Shown: positions 35,205 through 44,032 of the stretch, piece after piece
How positions within the stretch are numbered: position 1 is the first letter of the stretch
Layout: the number at the start of each line of letters is the position of its first letter
Translations under genes and position numbers: made by a program
The notes under the pieces: generated by a model
Told to the model about the DNA's origin: nothing
The model's input: the letters and a program-made list of their open reading frames with translations, nothing else
Databases searched by the model: none
Assembly (NCBI RefSeq): GCF_001612965.1
Contig: NZ_BDBL01000006.1
Location: forward strand, 62,001 to 126,000
Length of the DNA stretch: 64,000 nucleotides
Direction: 5' to 3'
Origin: Nocardia kruczakiae NBRC 101016
GTDB lineage: Bacteria > Actinomycetota > Actinomycetes > Mycobacteriales > Mycobacteriaceae

Positions 35205-35243
35205 TGATGGCGGCCCTGACCAGCAGGTTCAGGGCCGTCATCA
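35205..35243 (+). terminator. Hairpin after the tRNA-Met-like fragment
   Basis: TGATGGCGGCCCTGA pairs with TCAGGGCCGTCATCA over 15 bp with one G-T wobble, around a 9-base loop. Directly after a tRNA fragment, it probably is the old tRNA terminator. Confidence 0.6.
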
Positions 35244-35595
35244 ACTCTTCTCGAGGTCTCCGGCATCTTCTTTGGCATCACGGAGAAGCATGATGCTTCG
35301 GCGTGCGCTGTGTTCCAGGCGGTAGATCACAGAACGTGTGGTTGCCAGCGGTTTCGTGAAACCGGATGGAACACTTGGGATTGCGAGCGCTGGGTGCTAC
35401 CCCTCTGATCGCAGGATGTGGCGGAGGCCGGGTTCAATCAGTCCTGGAACTCTCCCTGCCGACGAGCGGCGAGAGCCCGACACAGTTCGTGTTCTTGGTC
35501 TGGTGGCGAGGAACTTGCTCGGTGTCGATTGATCGTGAATGCCTTCGGGATCGGCGAAGCGCCGCAACCCGTTCGTTGTCGAGTGGCTCCAGTGG
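35244..35595. other. Non-coding stretch with two palindromes
   Basis: No gene is visible. Two perfect palindromes stand out: GAAGCAT-G-ATGCTTC at 35285-35299 and CGGTTTC-GT-GAAACCG at 35349-35364. They may be operators or recombination-related sites of a lost element. Confidence 0.45.
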
Positions 35596-36093
35596 CTAGC
35601 CGATCTTTACGTACTCCTTGGTCATGAAGTATGAAGAACGGGGCAGGTCGACGAACTCCTTCTCGTTGTCGGCCAGCGTTTGGTTGGCCTGTATCCCGGC
35701 GGGGGTGGCGATCGCAGCGATCAGTTCTTGTTCGGAGGGGAACCAGACTTCGGTGATGCCGTCGTAGGCTGGGCCAGTGTTGTGGGACGCGGCGATGGTG
35801 GTGTTGAGGGCTGTGTCTATCGTGTGACTTTGGATGTAGCGGGTCGCGCCGAGGGTTGTGAGGGCCTTGATGGCGATGGGTGCGTGGACATTGAGCCAGT
35901 AGTCGTTGAACTGGTCGGGCGTCATGTCCAGTCGACGGCGGAGGACGCACACCAGTTTGACCTGCCCGCCTGTTGAGGTGTCAGCGGCCGCCATGGGCAG
36001 ATGAGATGCCAGGACGGCAGCGAGTCCCGCCGCTGCCGCGCCGCCGATGAACGCGCGCCTCGAGCTTGCGGTCCGGAATGTGTTCTCGTTCAA
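35596..36093 (-). CDS. Tat-exported EthD-domain protein
   Basis: About 165 residues from TTG 36093, which has AAGGA seven bases upstream. A twin-arginine signal (SSRRAFIGGAAAAGLAAVLA, then SHLPMAAADT) is followed by an EthD-like dimeric alpha-beta barrel: VLRRRLDMTPDQFNDYWLNV, HAPIAIKAL, and a YDGITEVWFPS strand. EthD-domain proteins are small accessory or enzymatic proteins of catabolic clusters; an exported one is uncommon. It follows the OYE-type gene by 4 bp and is surely in its operon. Confidence 0.78.
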   Translation of the reverse strand: MNENTFRTASSRRAFIGGAAAAGLAAVLASHLPMAAADTSTGGQVKLVCVLRRRLDMTPDQFNDYWLNVHAPIAIKALTTLGATRYIQSHTIDTALNTTIAASHNTGPAYDGITEVWFPSEQELIAAIATPAGIQANQTLADNEKEFVDLPRSSYFMTKEYVKIG

Positions 36094-36097
36094 TATC

Positions 36098-37375
36098 TCA
36101 TCCTTGTTCTTGGTGGGAATTCGTGCCCGCGATGCGCAGCATTGTTTCGCGTTGTGCGCGAATGTCGTTGCTGTAGCAGTCGATTCGTGATCCGCTGAAC
36201 CGGGCGATGCATCCGTTGCAGTAGCCGCAGACAGGGTGTTCGAGCAGGTCTCCGGTGACGGCGCGGTATAGGTAGGGATCGGCGATGAAGGCTCTGGCTG
36301 CCGAGACGGCATCGGCGCTGCGACTGCTGATGGCCGCCTCCATGGCCTCCTTGGTGTGGAAGCCGCCGACCGCGATCACGGGAATGTCGAGCGCCTCGGT
36401 GAAGCGGCGAGCGTAGGAGAGGTTGAACCCCTCCTGGGGAGGACGCAGGTGTCGAGCCACTCGTTCGACCAGCGGGGCGGCAGCTCGGATCGCGAGCTTG
36501 CGGATTCGAGGGGACTGCATGCCGGCTCCGGCGGTGACGCTCGCCTTCAGGAAGCCGCGGTAGTTGCCCTGGACCATGCCGGGCCACGACTCGTAGTGGC
36601 CGCGTGAGATCTCGATGGCGTCAGCGCCGCCGTCCTGCAGCCACTGTGCGACTCGGACCAGTTCGGGTGTCGTCGCGCCGCGTCGCAGGGGCAGATCGTC
36701 GGTGCCGTTCATCTTGACGAGGATGGGGTAGTCGTCGCCATGTAGTTCCCGCATGGCGTGCAGGACTTCGAGTAGCAGGCGGGCGCGTGCGTCGAGGGGA
36801 CCGCCGTATTCGTCCGAGCGCCGATTGGTATGTGGGGTGAGGAATTGGCTGAGCAGGTAACCGTGGGCCGCGTGGATCTGGACGCCGTCGAAGCCAGCCT
36901 CTCGCGCCCTGACACTGGCCGCGACGAAACTCTGGACGACACCGGGGATTTCGTCGATCCGTAGCGGTGAGGGCTTGGTCCCGTACAACGGTTCGCGGAC
37001 GTTGGATGCGGAGACGATGCGATCCGCGCCCGGGGCGAGCTTCGCGATCTGCCGTCCGCCGTGATTGAGCTGAGCCACCAGCTTGCTGCCCCCGGCGTGG
37101 GCGACCTCGACCCACTCGCGCAGGCCCGGGATCTTGTCGTTGTGGTCGATTCCCGCTTGCCTGCCCGCTGATTTGCCTTGAAGCGAGATGTAGAGGTTGC
37201 CGGTGACGATCATCGGCGTTCTTGCCGCCGCCATCGGCTCGTAGAAGGACAGTAGATCATCAGTGACGAAACCGTCTGTGGTGGCGCGGGTTTCGCTGGT
37301 CGCCGACTTATACAGACGCCCTTCGACGCGCATGGTACCGATCTCCAGAGGTTCGTTCAGTAGGCCGGCGGCCAT
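36098..37375 (-). CDS. Old-yellow-enzyme-type NADH:flavin oxidoreductase
   Basis: A 425-residue FMN TIM barrel. The active-site segment IHAAHGYLLSQFLTPHTNRR and the YGGPLDARARLLLEVL motif are classical. The C-terminus carries C-x2-C-x2-C...C (VCGYCNGCIARFSGSRIDC), like the 4Fe-4S ligands of 2,4-dienoyl-CoA reductase relatives, but the second FAD/NAD domain of those enzymes is absent. It reduces an activated C=C bond. ATG 37375 has GGAAAGGGG about six bases upstream. A TetR-type operator lies 40 bp upstream, so it belongs to the catabolic regulon. Confidence 0.85.
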   Translation of the reverse strand: MAAGLLNEPLEIGTMRVEGRLYKSATSETRATTDGFVTDDLLSFYEPMAAARTPMIVTGNLYISLQGKSAGRQAGIDHNDKIPGLREWVEVAHAGGSKLVAQLNHGGRQIAKLAPGADRIVSASNVREPLYGTKPSPLRIDEIPGVVQSFVAASVRAREAGFDGVQIHAAHGYLLSQFLTPHTNRRSDEYGGPLDARARLLLEVLHAMRELHGDDYPILVKMNGTDDLPLRRGATTPELVRVAQWLQDGGADAIEISRGHYESWPGMVQGNYRGFLKASVTAGAGMQSPRIRKLAIRAAAPLVERVARHLRPPQEGFNLSYARRFTEALDIPVIAVGGFHTKEAMEAAISSRSADAVSAARAFIADPYLYRAVTGDLLEHPVCGYCNGCIARFSGSRIDCYSNDIRAQRETMLRIAGTNSHQEQG

Positions 37376-37414
37376 CTCGGACCCCTTTCCGGTTGTGCTG
37401 CATTCGATCAAGTG

Positions 37415-37428
37415 TGATGAGGTTATCA
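37415..37428. promoter_or_regulatory. Catabolic TetR operator, site 1
   Basis: TGATGA-GG-TTATCA, one mismatch between arms, matches the 14-bp motif TGATGATTTCATCA found in three other promoter regions of this locus. It lies 40 bp upstream of the OYE-type start. Confidence 0.55.
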
Positions 37429-37459
37429 GCTAGGCGTAATGTGATGCTAGGGTCACAGC

Positions 37460-37473
37460 TGATTGATTCATCA
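37460..37473. promoter_or_regulatory. Catabolic TetR operator, site 2
   Basis: TGATTGATTCATCA keeps the TGAT...TTCATCA bases of the motif. It lies 16 bp before the start of the truncated SDR on the plus strand. Confidence 0.5.
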
Positions 37474-37488
37474 TTAGGAGCATCTGAA

Positions 37489-37893
37489 ATGCACGGAGAT
37501 CTCGCCGGGCGCGTCATTGCAGCCGACGTCCGGGACCTGGGCTCGCTCTGTACGGCCTCGGCAGCGGTCGAGGACCGATTCGGGGGTTACGACACGGTGG
37601 TCGTCAACGCCGGCGTCGGCGTCCCGCATCGCACGTTCCGGACCGGTGAGGCCGCCCACGAATACGAGAAGATGGTCCCCCGTCTGCGCGAGCGCCAGGT
37701 CACCACGCAGTCCATCGGGACAGCGATGGCCGCGGCCATGGTGACTCGTACCGATACTCTGGTGTTTCCAGCGAGGTGGCGAGCGCTCGAGATGCTGCGC
37801 GGGATCTGGTCGACACTGAGGGTGCAGGCTTTGTCCCGCAGCAGACAATTCGCCGGGGTTCTGGCCCTCGCCGACAAGGAGAGTGGACGATGA
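37489..37893 (+). pseudogene. Truncated SDR coupled to an EthD-like gene
   Basis: From ATG 37489 (TTAGGAG eight bases upstream) the 134 residues read GRVIAADVRDLGSLCTASAA, then DTVVVNAGVG, which is strand 3-4 of an SDR, then jump to FPARWRALEMLRGI, which looks like an SDR C-terminus. The TGxxxGIG cofactor loop and the catalytic Ser-Tyr-Lys region are missing. Its stop overlaps the next start as ATGA, so the remnant may be kept only to carry translation into the EthD-like gene. Confidence 0.6.
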
Positions 37894-38645
37894 CGGACTG
37901 CATTCGCACGAGCTCGGCGCTGTATCCGGTGTCGTTGCGTGACGACATGCCACGCGAAGTCGCCACGGCCTACTGGGCCGGCCCGCATGCTGAGATCGTC
38001 AAGCAGCATCCGCACCTCCTCGAGTACATCCAACGCCAATTTTCGCCCACCGACCACGGGTATTGGCCGGCGACGCCGCGAGTGGGAACCCTGGTTGCGC
38101 CGTCGTGGCGAATGGACGGATTCGCGGAGGTGCGGTTGCGCAGTCTGGCCATCGCTGCCCTGACCACGCCGTTGCACATGCGGGGGGTCTTCCTCGATGA
38201 GCAGAACGTTTTCCAGCGCGTGTTCGGTCACCTGACCGGCCCGCATGGTGGACGGTGGTGGACTGCTGGTCATGACGATGCCGAGTTGCACCGGACCGCT
38301 GTGTTATTGCGGCGACGCCGCGGTGTGAGCGGACGCGCATTCCGTCGCTTCGTGCACGCGGAGCTCGGCCCTGCCCTGGATGCGGCGGGCGCGCGCGACC
38401 TCAGGACGTACACGTTCCTTCCGTACACTCCACTCGCTCACATGACTCCCGGTGTCTCCCATGATAATCCGGCGTCCCGCGAGTACCACGGTGCGCTGGT
38501 GATCGGTGCGAGCAGTCGCGATCACCTGGTCGAGCTGATGGACTCGCGGGGGGTGTCGGCCGTCATCGGCGATCAGGCCCGCGTGCTCACCGCGGCGCAC
38601 GCCTACACGGTCGAGCGGTCGGTCGCCGTGATACACAATCGATGA
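37890..38645 (+). CDS. Duplicated EthD-like protein
   Basis: A 251-residue protein with two ferredoxin-like halves: SLRDDMPREVATAYWAGPHA...EYIQRQF and VLLRRRRGVSGRAFRRFVHA...TYTFLPYTP. This layout resembles tandem EthD or dimeric alpha-beta-barrel proteins. ATG 37890 has AAGGAGAG six bases upstream. It lies in the same regulon as the exported EthD protein at 35.6 kb, on the other strand. A role in handling an aromatic intermediate is inferred. Confidence 0.65.
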   Translation: MTDCIRTSSALYPVSLRDDMPREVATAYWAGPHAEIVKQHPHLLEYIQRQFSPTDHGYWPATPRVGTLVAPSWRMDGFAEVRLRSLAIAALTTPLHMRGVFLDEQNVFQRVFGHLTGPHGGRWWTAGHDDAELHRTAVLLRRRRGVSGRAFRRFVHAELGPALDAAGARDLRTYTFLPYTPLAHMTPGVSHDNPASREYHGALVIGASSRDHLVELMDSRGVSAVIGDQARVLTAAHAYTVERSVAVIHNR

Positions 38646-38680
38646 CATCACCGCCGCTCGGTCCCGGCTCGGGGTAGCTT

Positions 38681-40078
38681 TCACGCGGGACGGCCGAGAT
38701 CGGGAATTACAGTGGCGTAATGGTTTTCGAGTTCGTCCATCGCGGTCTCGAGATAGCGGGTGAAGAGATGAACCTGGGATAGCGTGGGCCCGCCCGCGGT
38801 GAAGCCCAGGTGCATCCGCCCGTCGTAAGACACCGCGGTGATGTTGAGTCCCTCGCCTCTGAACAATAGTGACAGCGGATACAGAGCGACCATCCGTGCT
38901 CCGGCGAGGTAGCGGGGCCGGTCCGGGCCTGGGACGTTCGAGATGATCATATTGAACATCGGCGCGCAGCGCCCGACCGCGCGGGGGATGAGTTGCCGGA
39001 GCGTGTGCGGCGCCATGGCAAGGATCGAGTGGCTCACGAGGGCCTCGTGTGGCAGGGTCGCCAGATGAGCTTTCGCGGCCGTGGTCGAGCGGGAAATGAC
39101 CGACAGCCGGATGCCGGGATCGGACTGGTCGGTGGCCGAGTCGACGAACATGATGCCCACCGAACTCCTCGACGATCCTGGCGATGCCTTGATCGAGGTC
39201 GGGCAGCCGATCACCAGCGGGCTTGCGGGCAATCCGCCGATGTCGAGCAGATATCGGCGCAGTGCGGCGGAGCAGACTGCCAGCACGACGTCATTGACGG
39301 TGCTGCGGCTCAGCTTCGACAGCAGCTTGACCCGGTCCAACTCGATCGACGCGGTGCAGACGCGACGATCCGGAGCGACATCACCGGAATTGAGGGGCGA
39401 TCGCGGAGCCTGGAACGGACCGACCAATGGTGAATCAGTGCGCCCAGCCCTCCACAAGCGGGCGGCGGCCCGCAAAGATGTGATCAGCACTCGGAACCGG
39501 CTGGGCCGTGCCGTGTTGTCGGCACTGTCGGGCCCGGGGTGAGCTGTCCTGCGCAACGCCCACACCGGATCCGGAATTCGGGACCCGGCGTCGGTGGCCA
39601 GGGATCGGGCGAGCAGGCGTACCGCGTCGACGCCGTTGATCAATGCGTGATGGACCTTGAGGTACACGGCGAACCGGTTGTGCTGCAGGCCGGCGATCAC
39701 GTGGACCTCCCACATCGGGCGACGCTCGTCGAGCGCCATCGAGTGCAGGTGGGAAATGAGCTGTGCCAGTTCGTCTTCGCCGCCGGGAGCGGGCAATGTG
39801 TGCTCCAGCAGGTGGTAGTCGATCTCGACGGTGCCCGCCGCGTGCAGCCGGGCTCGCCGTGGGAAACGGCGTGCTCTGATCAGGGTTCTGAATCGCCCCT
39901 CCATGTCGGTGCGGTTCCGGAACGCGGTCGCGATACGCCGCGCGACCAGGTCGGCTGGCTCGGCGTCGGATTCGAAGATCGCCAATGCCGCGACATGCAT
40001 CGGCGTTTCCGGTGAATCGAGCCAGGTCCAGAACGAATCGTCGACCGCGAGGTGGTGGCGGCTCGGTGGACTGCCCAC
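38681..40078 (-). CDS. WS/DGAT-family wax ester synthase/diacylglycerol acyltransferase
   Basis: About 465 residues. The N-terminus (LAVDDSFWTWLDSPETPMHV) and the acyl-CoA site KVHHALINGVDAVRLL are typical; the catalytic motif HHxxxDG reads HHALING, with Asp replaced by Asn. The C-terminal part has NDVVLAVCSAALRRYL and FNMIISNVPGP, both conserved. Enzymes of this family esterify fatty acyl-CoA to alcohols or diacylglycerol. GTG 40078 is preferred, with AAGGGGGA just upstream; ATG 40093 is the alternative. It diverges from the meta-cleavage operon over a shared 245-bp control region with two operator copies. Confidence 0.86.
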   Translation of the reverse strand: MGSPPSRHHLAVDDSFWTWLDSPETPMHVAALAIFESDAEPADLVARRIATAFRNRTDMEGRFRTLIRARRFPRRARLHAAGTVEIDYHLLEHTLPAPGGEDELAQLISHLHSMALDERRPMWEVHVIAGLQHNRFAVYLKVHHALINGVDAVRLLARSLATDAGSRIPDPVWALRRTAHPGPDSADNTARPSRFRVLITSLRAAARLWRAGRTDSPLVGPFQAPRSPLNSGDVAPDRRVCTASIELDRVKLLSKLSRSTVNDVVLAVCSAALRRYLLDIGGLPASPLVIGCPTSIKASPGSSRSSVGIMFVDSATDQSDPGIRLSVISRSTTAAKAHLATLPHEALVSHSILAMAPHTLRQLIPRAVGRCAPMFNMIISNVPGPDRPRYLAGARMVALYPLSLLFRGEGLNITAVSYDGRMHLGFTAGGPTLSQVHLFTRYLETAMDELENHYATVIPDLGRPA

Positions 40079-40152
40079 AGTGTCCCCCTTCATGCGCGTG
40101 CGCGCTCGACAGTGAATTCGAAGCGACGTCAGCGGCGCATGAAGTTATCTTT

Positions 40153-40166
40153 TGATTATTTCATCA
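40153..40166. promoter_or_regulatory. Catabolic TetR operator, site 3
   Basis: TGATTATTTCATCA, one base from the best copy, lies 75 bp upstream of the WS/DGAT start. A TGACGTCGTCA palindrome (40171-40181) sits beside it. Confidence 0.6.
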
Positions 40167-40288
40167 TGTATGACGTCGTCAGTCAAATTATGAAGACGTC
40201 TGCGATCGACGAGGTCCATGCATCCCCGCCCGTCGAGGGAATTTTGACGTTTTCATCAGTTGCTACTTGACAGGACGTTGATCGTAAC

Positions 40289-40302
40289 TGATGATTTCAT
40301 CA
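40289..40302. promoter_or_regulatory. Catabolic TetR operator, site 4 (perfect copy)
   Basis: TGATGA-TT-TCATCA is a perfect palindrome 22 bp upstream of the first gene of the meta-cleavage operon, where a bound repressor would block transcription. Confidence 0.7.
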
Positions 40303-40323
40303 ATAGAGCCGTGGAGGTTAGTG

Positions 40324-41187
40324 ATGACGAGCATCGACAAGGGTGTCGGGACCGGGCGGACGGTCCGGGTCGGCGGGCGTGAGCTCTTCTTCAGCGAGAC
40401 CGGATCCGGTCCGGTGGTGGTTTTGTTGCACGGAGGTGGGCCGGGCGCGACCGGGTTGTCGAACTACTCGCGCAACGTCGAGGCGCTGGCTCAGCGGTTC
40501 CGGGTGATCATTCCGGACATGCCCGGTTACGGGCGGTCGGAGAAGTGGGTCGATCAGTCGGATCCATTCGGCTATCTCGGGCGTGCGGTCGGCGGACTGC
40601 TGGACGAACTCGGGATCGCCTCCGCGCATCTGATCGGCAACTCCTACGGTGGCGCTGCGGCCCTGCGGCTGGCGATCGATCGACCGCAAAAGGTCGGCAG
40701 GATGATCCTGATGGGTCCCGGCGGTGTCGGCACCACGCGTGCACTGCCGACCGCGGGCCTGCAAGAGCTGTTGAACTACTATCCCGGTAGCGGGCCGAGC
40801 CGCGAGAAGATCACCCGGTTCATCCGTGAGTTCCTGGTTTTCGACGGCGATGCGGTGCCGGTGGAACTCATCGAGGAGCGCTTCCGGGCCAGCATCGACC
40901 CCGAAGTGATCGCTCATCCGCCGCTGCGTCGTCCGTCCGGCCCGCTGGCGCTGCGCACCTTGTGGCGCATGGACTTCACCCGGGACTCGCGCCTGAAGAA
41001 GGTCGCCCAGCCCACGCTGGTGATCTGGGGTGCCGACGACAAGGTGAACCGGCCCGACGGCGGCCGGATGCTGGCGGAGGCGATGCCGAACTGCGATCTG
41101 TACCTCGCCGCGAATACCGGGCACTGGGTGCAGTGGGAACGTGCGGAGCTGTTCAACACCTTGGCCGCCGCGTTTCTCGAGGCGTGA
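40324..41187 (+). CDS. MhpC/HsaD-like meta-cleavage product hydrolase
   Basis: A 287-residue alpha/beta hydrolase. HGGGPGATGLSNY forms the oxyanion region, Ser107 is in GNSYGG, Asp in WGADDKVN and His in NTGHWVQW. It cleaves a C-C bond in the ring-opened vinylogous acid made by the next gene product. ATG 40324 has GGAGG six bases upstream. It is the first gene of a seven-gene operon, right behind a perfect operator copy. Confidence 0.9.
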   Translation: MTSIDKGVGTGRTVRVGGRELFFSETGSGPVVVLLHGGGPGATGLSNYSRNVEALAQRFRVIIPDMPGYGRSEKWVDQSDPFGYLGRAVGGLLDELGIASAHLIGNSYGGAAALRLAIDRPQKVGRMILMGPGGVGTTRALPTAGLQELLNYYPGSGPSREKITRFIREFLVFDGDAVPVELIEERFRASIDPEVIAHPPLRRPSGPLALRTLWRMDFTRDSRLKKVAQPTLVIWGADDKVNRPDGGRMLAEAMPNCDLYLAANTGHWVQWERAELFNTLAAAFLEA

Positions 41188-41189
41188 TC

Positions 41190-42218
41190 ATGAGCCAATT
41201 CCTGCGTCCCGGTAACGATGGCTCGGTATTCGGTGCGGTGCATCTGGGATACATTGTCGTGCAGTCTCATTGGATGGCCGATTGGCAGCGCTTCGGCGCG
41301 GACGCCATCGGCATGCACGTGGAACGCCTCGACCTGGACACGCTGCGTTTCCGGCTCGACGATCGGTCCTGCCGCTTTCTCATCCGACGCGGCCCCGCGG
41401 AGGACGTCACGGCACTGGGTTGGCAGGTCGATGATCACGAGACCTTCGACCGCATCATCGCGCGGGTCACCGCCCGGGGCGTGCCGATCGACGAAGGCAC
41501 TCAGGAGGAAGCGGCGCTGCGTGGTGTGGAGCGGTTGTGGCGTTTCGCCGGGCCGAAAGGCATTGCGCAAGAGATTTTCACGGTCCCGGTGACCACCCCG
41601 GAACCGCTGCGGATGCTCAGCTCCGGCTGGGTCACCGGCGAGGCCGGGATGGGGCACGTGGCGATCGTGTCCCGTGAACCGGAGGCGATGCGCGGCTACT
41701 ATCAGACGGTCTTCGACTCCCGGCTCAGTGATTACATCGACGAGAACGTCTCCGGACTGAAGATGAAGATCCGGTTCCTGCGCGTCAACGAACGGCATCA
41801 CTCGATCGCTATCGCCAACATCCGCGGGATCAAGATCGACCCTATCCGAACTCGGGTGCAGCACATCAATATTCAGTCCGCGAGCCTCGATGACATGCTC
41901 GCCTCGTTTCAGCGAGTGACCGATCTGGGATTCCGCATGCAGTGGTCGGTGGGACAGCACACCAACGACCGTGAGCTGTCCTTCTACTGCGTGACCCCTT
42001 CGGGATTCGAGCTGGAGGTCGGCTGGAACCCGATCGTGATCGGGCCCGAGCTCGAATCCACCTGGGAGCCGACCACTTATCAGGGGATCAGCATCTGGGG
42101 CCACACCCCAGTGGGAGAGACAGTGCTGGCCAAATTCGCGCAATTCCGTCAGGCCCTACGGACCGCGTCCACCCCCGAGATCACCGTGCCCGAACTGGCA
42201 GGAGGACTGACGAGATGA
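41190..42218 (+). CDS. Type I extradiol dioxygenase
   Basis: A 342-residue two-domain VOC dioxygenase. The iron triad is His156 (GMGHVAI), His225 (VQHINI) and Glu276 (FELEVG), with His203/204 (NERHHSI) and His257 (GQHTND) as supporting residues. It differs clearly from the HsaC-like protein at 1.5 kb. It would open the catechol made by the FAD hydroxylase. ATG 41190 lies 2 bp after the hydrolase stop; GTG 41184 is an alternative with overlap. The end overlaps the next start as ATGA. Confidence 0.9.
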   Translation: MSQFLRPGNDGSVFGAVHLGYIVVQSHWMADWQRFGADAIGMHVERLDLDTLRFRLDDRSCRFLIRRGPAEDVTALGWQVDDHETFDRIIARVTARGVPIDEGTQEEAALRGVERLWRFAGPKGIAQEIFTVPVTTPEPLRMLSSGWVTGEAGMGHVAIVSREPEAMRGYYQTVFDSRLSDYIDENVSGLKMKIRFLRVNERHHSIAIANIRGIKIDPIRTRVQHINIQSASLDDMLASFQRVTDLGFRMQWSVGQHTNDRELSFYCVTPSGFELEVGWNPIVIGPELESTWEPTTYQGISIWGHTPVGETVLAKFAQFRQALRTASTPEITVPELAGGLTR

Positions 42219-44032
42219 ACACTGTCGACTACGACGTCGTGGTCGTCGGGCTCGGACCCACCGGCCTCACCCTCGCCAACCTGCTGGGTCGGCGCGGGGT
42301 GAGCGTATTGGTGCTGGAACGTGAGCCCGAATACTACGGGATGGCCCGCGCCGTCTATACCGACGACGAGGGCATGCGAGTCTTTCAAACCGCTGGTGCG
42401 GCAGAGGAACTCGCTGCGGACATGAACATCGATTCGACCGTGCAGTGGGTGCGAAGTGATGGATCGGTGTTGGTGCAGTTCCATCAGACCGAGCGGCGGC
42501 TGGGGTGGCCGGTGGTCAACTTCCTCTACCAGCCGTATCTGGAGAACACCCTCGAGCGTGCCCTCGAGCGCTACCCGCATGTGACCGTGCGGCGTGGGCG
42601 TGAGGTGGTGGAGTTCGACCAGAACACCGACGGTGTCAGCGTCGAGCATGCCGAATGCCGGGGCACCGACTACGGCAGGCGCGCCACCGAACCCGACCCG
42701 CGCACCGCCGAGCGAGTGCATGCGAAGTTCCTCGTCGGCTGCGATGGTGGTCGCAGCGTCGTGCGTACGAAACTCGGCATCGATATGACCGGCACCAGCT
42801 TCCCGGAACGCTGGCTGGTAGTGGACCTGAAGGCGAAAGACGGCGTGGACGCCTTCCGGCATTTGCCCTACTTCGACTTCGTCTGCGACCCCGAGTTGCC
42901 GATCGTGTCGTGTCCGCAACCGGGCGGGCATCACCGATTCGAGTTCATGCTCACCGAGTCGCAGACCAAGGAGGAGATGGAGGACCCGGACACCGTCCGC
43001 CGCCACATTTCTCGCTATGTCGACCCGGACGAGGTCGAAGTGCTGCGCAAGCTGGTCTACACCTTCAACGCCGTGATCGCCGAGCGCTGGCGGGTCGGCC
43101 GAATCCTGATCGCCGGCGACGCCGCTCACATGACCCCCCAGTTCATCGGGCAGGGTATGAATGCCGGTGTCCGCGATGCGGACAACCTGTCGTGGAAGCT
43201 GACGGCGATCATCAAACAAGGTGCCGACCACCGGATTCTGGACAGCTACCAATCCGAGCGTGCCCCGCACGCCAAGGCGATGATCGATCTGTCGGTGTTC
43301 AACAAGGCTCTGGTCTCCATCGACAACAAGCTGGTCGCCGGGGCTCGGGATATCGCGCTCACCACCGCGTTGCGAGTGCCCGGTCTGGGCGGATGGATCC
43401 GTGCGGCGAAGATGAAGCCGGGTCCGCGATTCCGTCACGGTGCTTACCTGGGTTTGCCCCGCCGCGGGTGGCGTGGATGGCGCGGGGTGGAGGGCACACT
43501 GGCCCCGCAGCCGGAGGTACGGACCTACGACGGCCGTCTGTGCCGCTTCGATGATGTGCTCGGCTTGGGTTTCTCGGTCCTCGGCTACGGCGTTGATCCC
43601 CGCGCCGCGCTGAGCGGCGAGGACCTGGCAGTCTTGCGCGCGCTGGGCGCCCGGTTCGTCACTGTGTACCCGATCGGGGGACGACCGCAGGGCTCGCCGG
43701 GCGATGGGCGCACCAGCGGTGCGGATTTCGCCGACATCGAGGACCACACGGGCACACTGTCGCGATGGTTCACCAAGGCCGGCGTCCGCGCCGGGGGACT
43801 GATGCTGTTGCGCCCTGACAGATTCGTCTTCGGCACCGCCACGGCAGGCAGTGGCGGGCCATTGATCGCAGAACTCTTCCGGCAACTCATGGGGACGGCG
43901 GCCGAGCCTGCCGAATCCGGTCCGGACACGGCAGATTCCGCCCTGGCGATCTCGGATTCGATACCGACGGCATCGGGCTCGAACCCGTCGATCGCGGAGC
44001 CTTCCAACCACCGCTACGAGGAGGCTCGATGA
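42215..44032 (+). CDS. MhpA-like FAD-dependent aromatic hydroxylase
   Basis: A 605-residue group A flavin monooxygenase. The three family motifs are present: VVVGLGPTGLTLANLLGRRG (GxGxxG), CDGGRSVVRTKLG (DG) and GDAAHMTPQFIGQGMNAGVRD (GD). A C-terminal thioredoxin-like domain follows. It adds a hydroxyl beside a phenolic group, as MhpA does on 3-hydroxyphenylpropionate. The final 35 residues are a low-complexity Ser/Pro/Asp tail. Both ends overlap neighbours as ATGA, so translation is coupled in the operon. Confidence 0.9.
   Translation: MNTVDYDVVVVGLGPTGLTLANLLGRRGVSVLVLEREPEYYGMARAVYTDDEGMRVFQTAGAAEELAADMNIDSTVQWVRSDGSVLVQFHQTERRLGWPVVNFLYQPYLENTLERALERYPHVTVRRGREVVEFDQNTDGVSVEHAECRGTDYGRRATEPDPRTAERVHAKFLVGCDGGRSVVRTKLGIDMTGTSFPERWLVVDLKAKDGVDAFRHLPYFDFVCDPELPIVSCPQPGGHHRFEFMLTESQTKEEMEDPDTVRRHISRYVDPDEVEVLRKLVYTFNAVIAERWRVGRILIAGDAAHMTPQFIGQGMNAGVRDADNLSWKLTAIIKQGADHRILDSYQSERAPHAKAMIDLSVFNKALVSIDNKLVAGARDIALTTALRVPGLGGWIRAAKMKPGPRFRHGAYLGLPRRGWRGWRGVEGTLAPQPEVRTYDGRLCRFDDVLGLGFSVLGYGVDPRAALSGEDLAVLRALGARFVTVYPIGGRPQGSPGDGRTSGADFADIEDHTGTLSRWFTKAGVRAGGLMLLRPDRFVFGTATAGSGGPLIAELFRQLMGTAAEPAESGPDTADSALAISDSIPTASGSNPSIAEPSNHRYEEAR

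Noticed and set aside
34993..35244. Minus-strand frame containing DLNLRTFGYEPD
   Set aside because: Also the antisense of a tRNA fragment (Met-like); no real protein.
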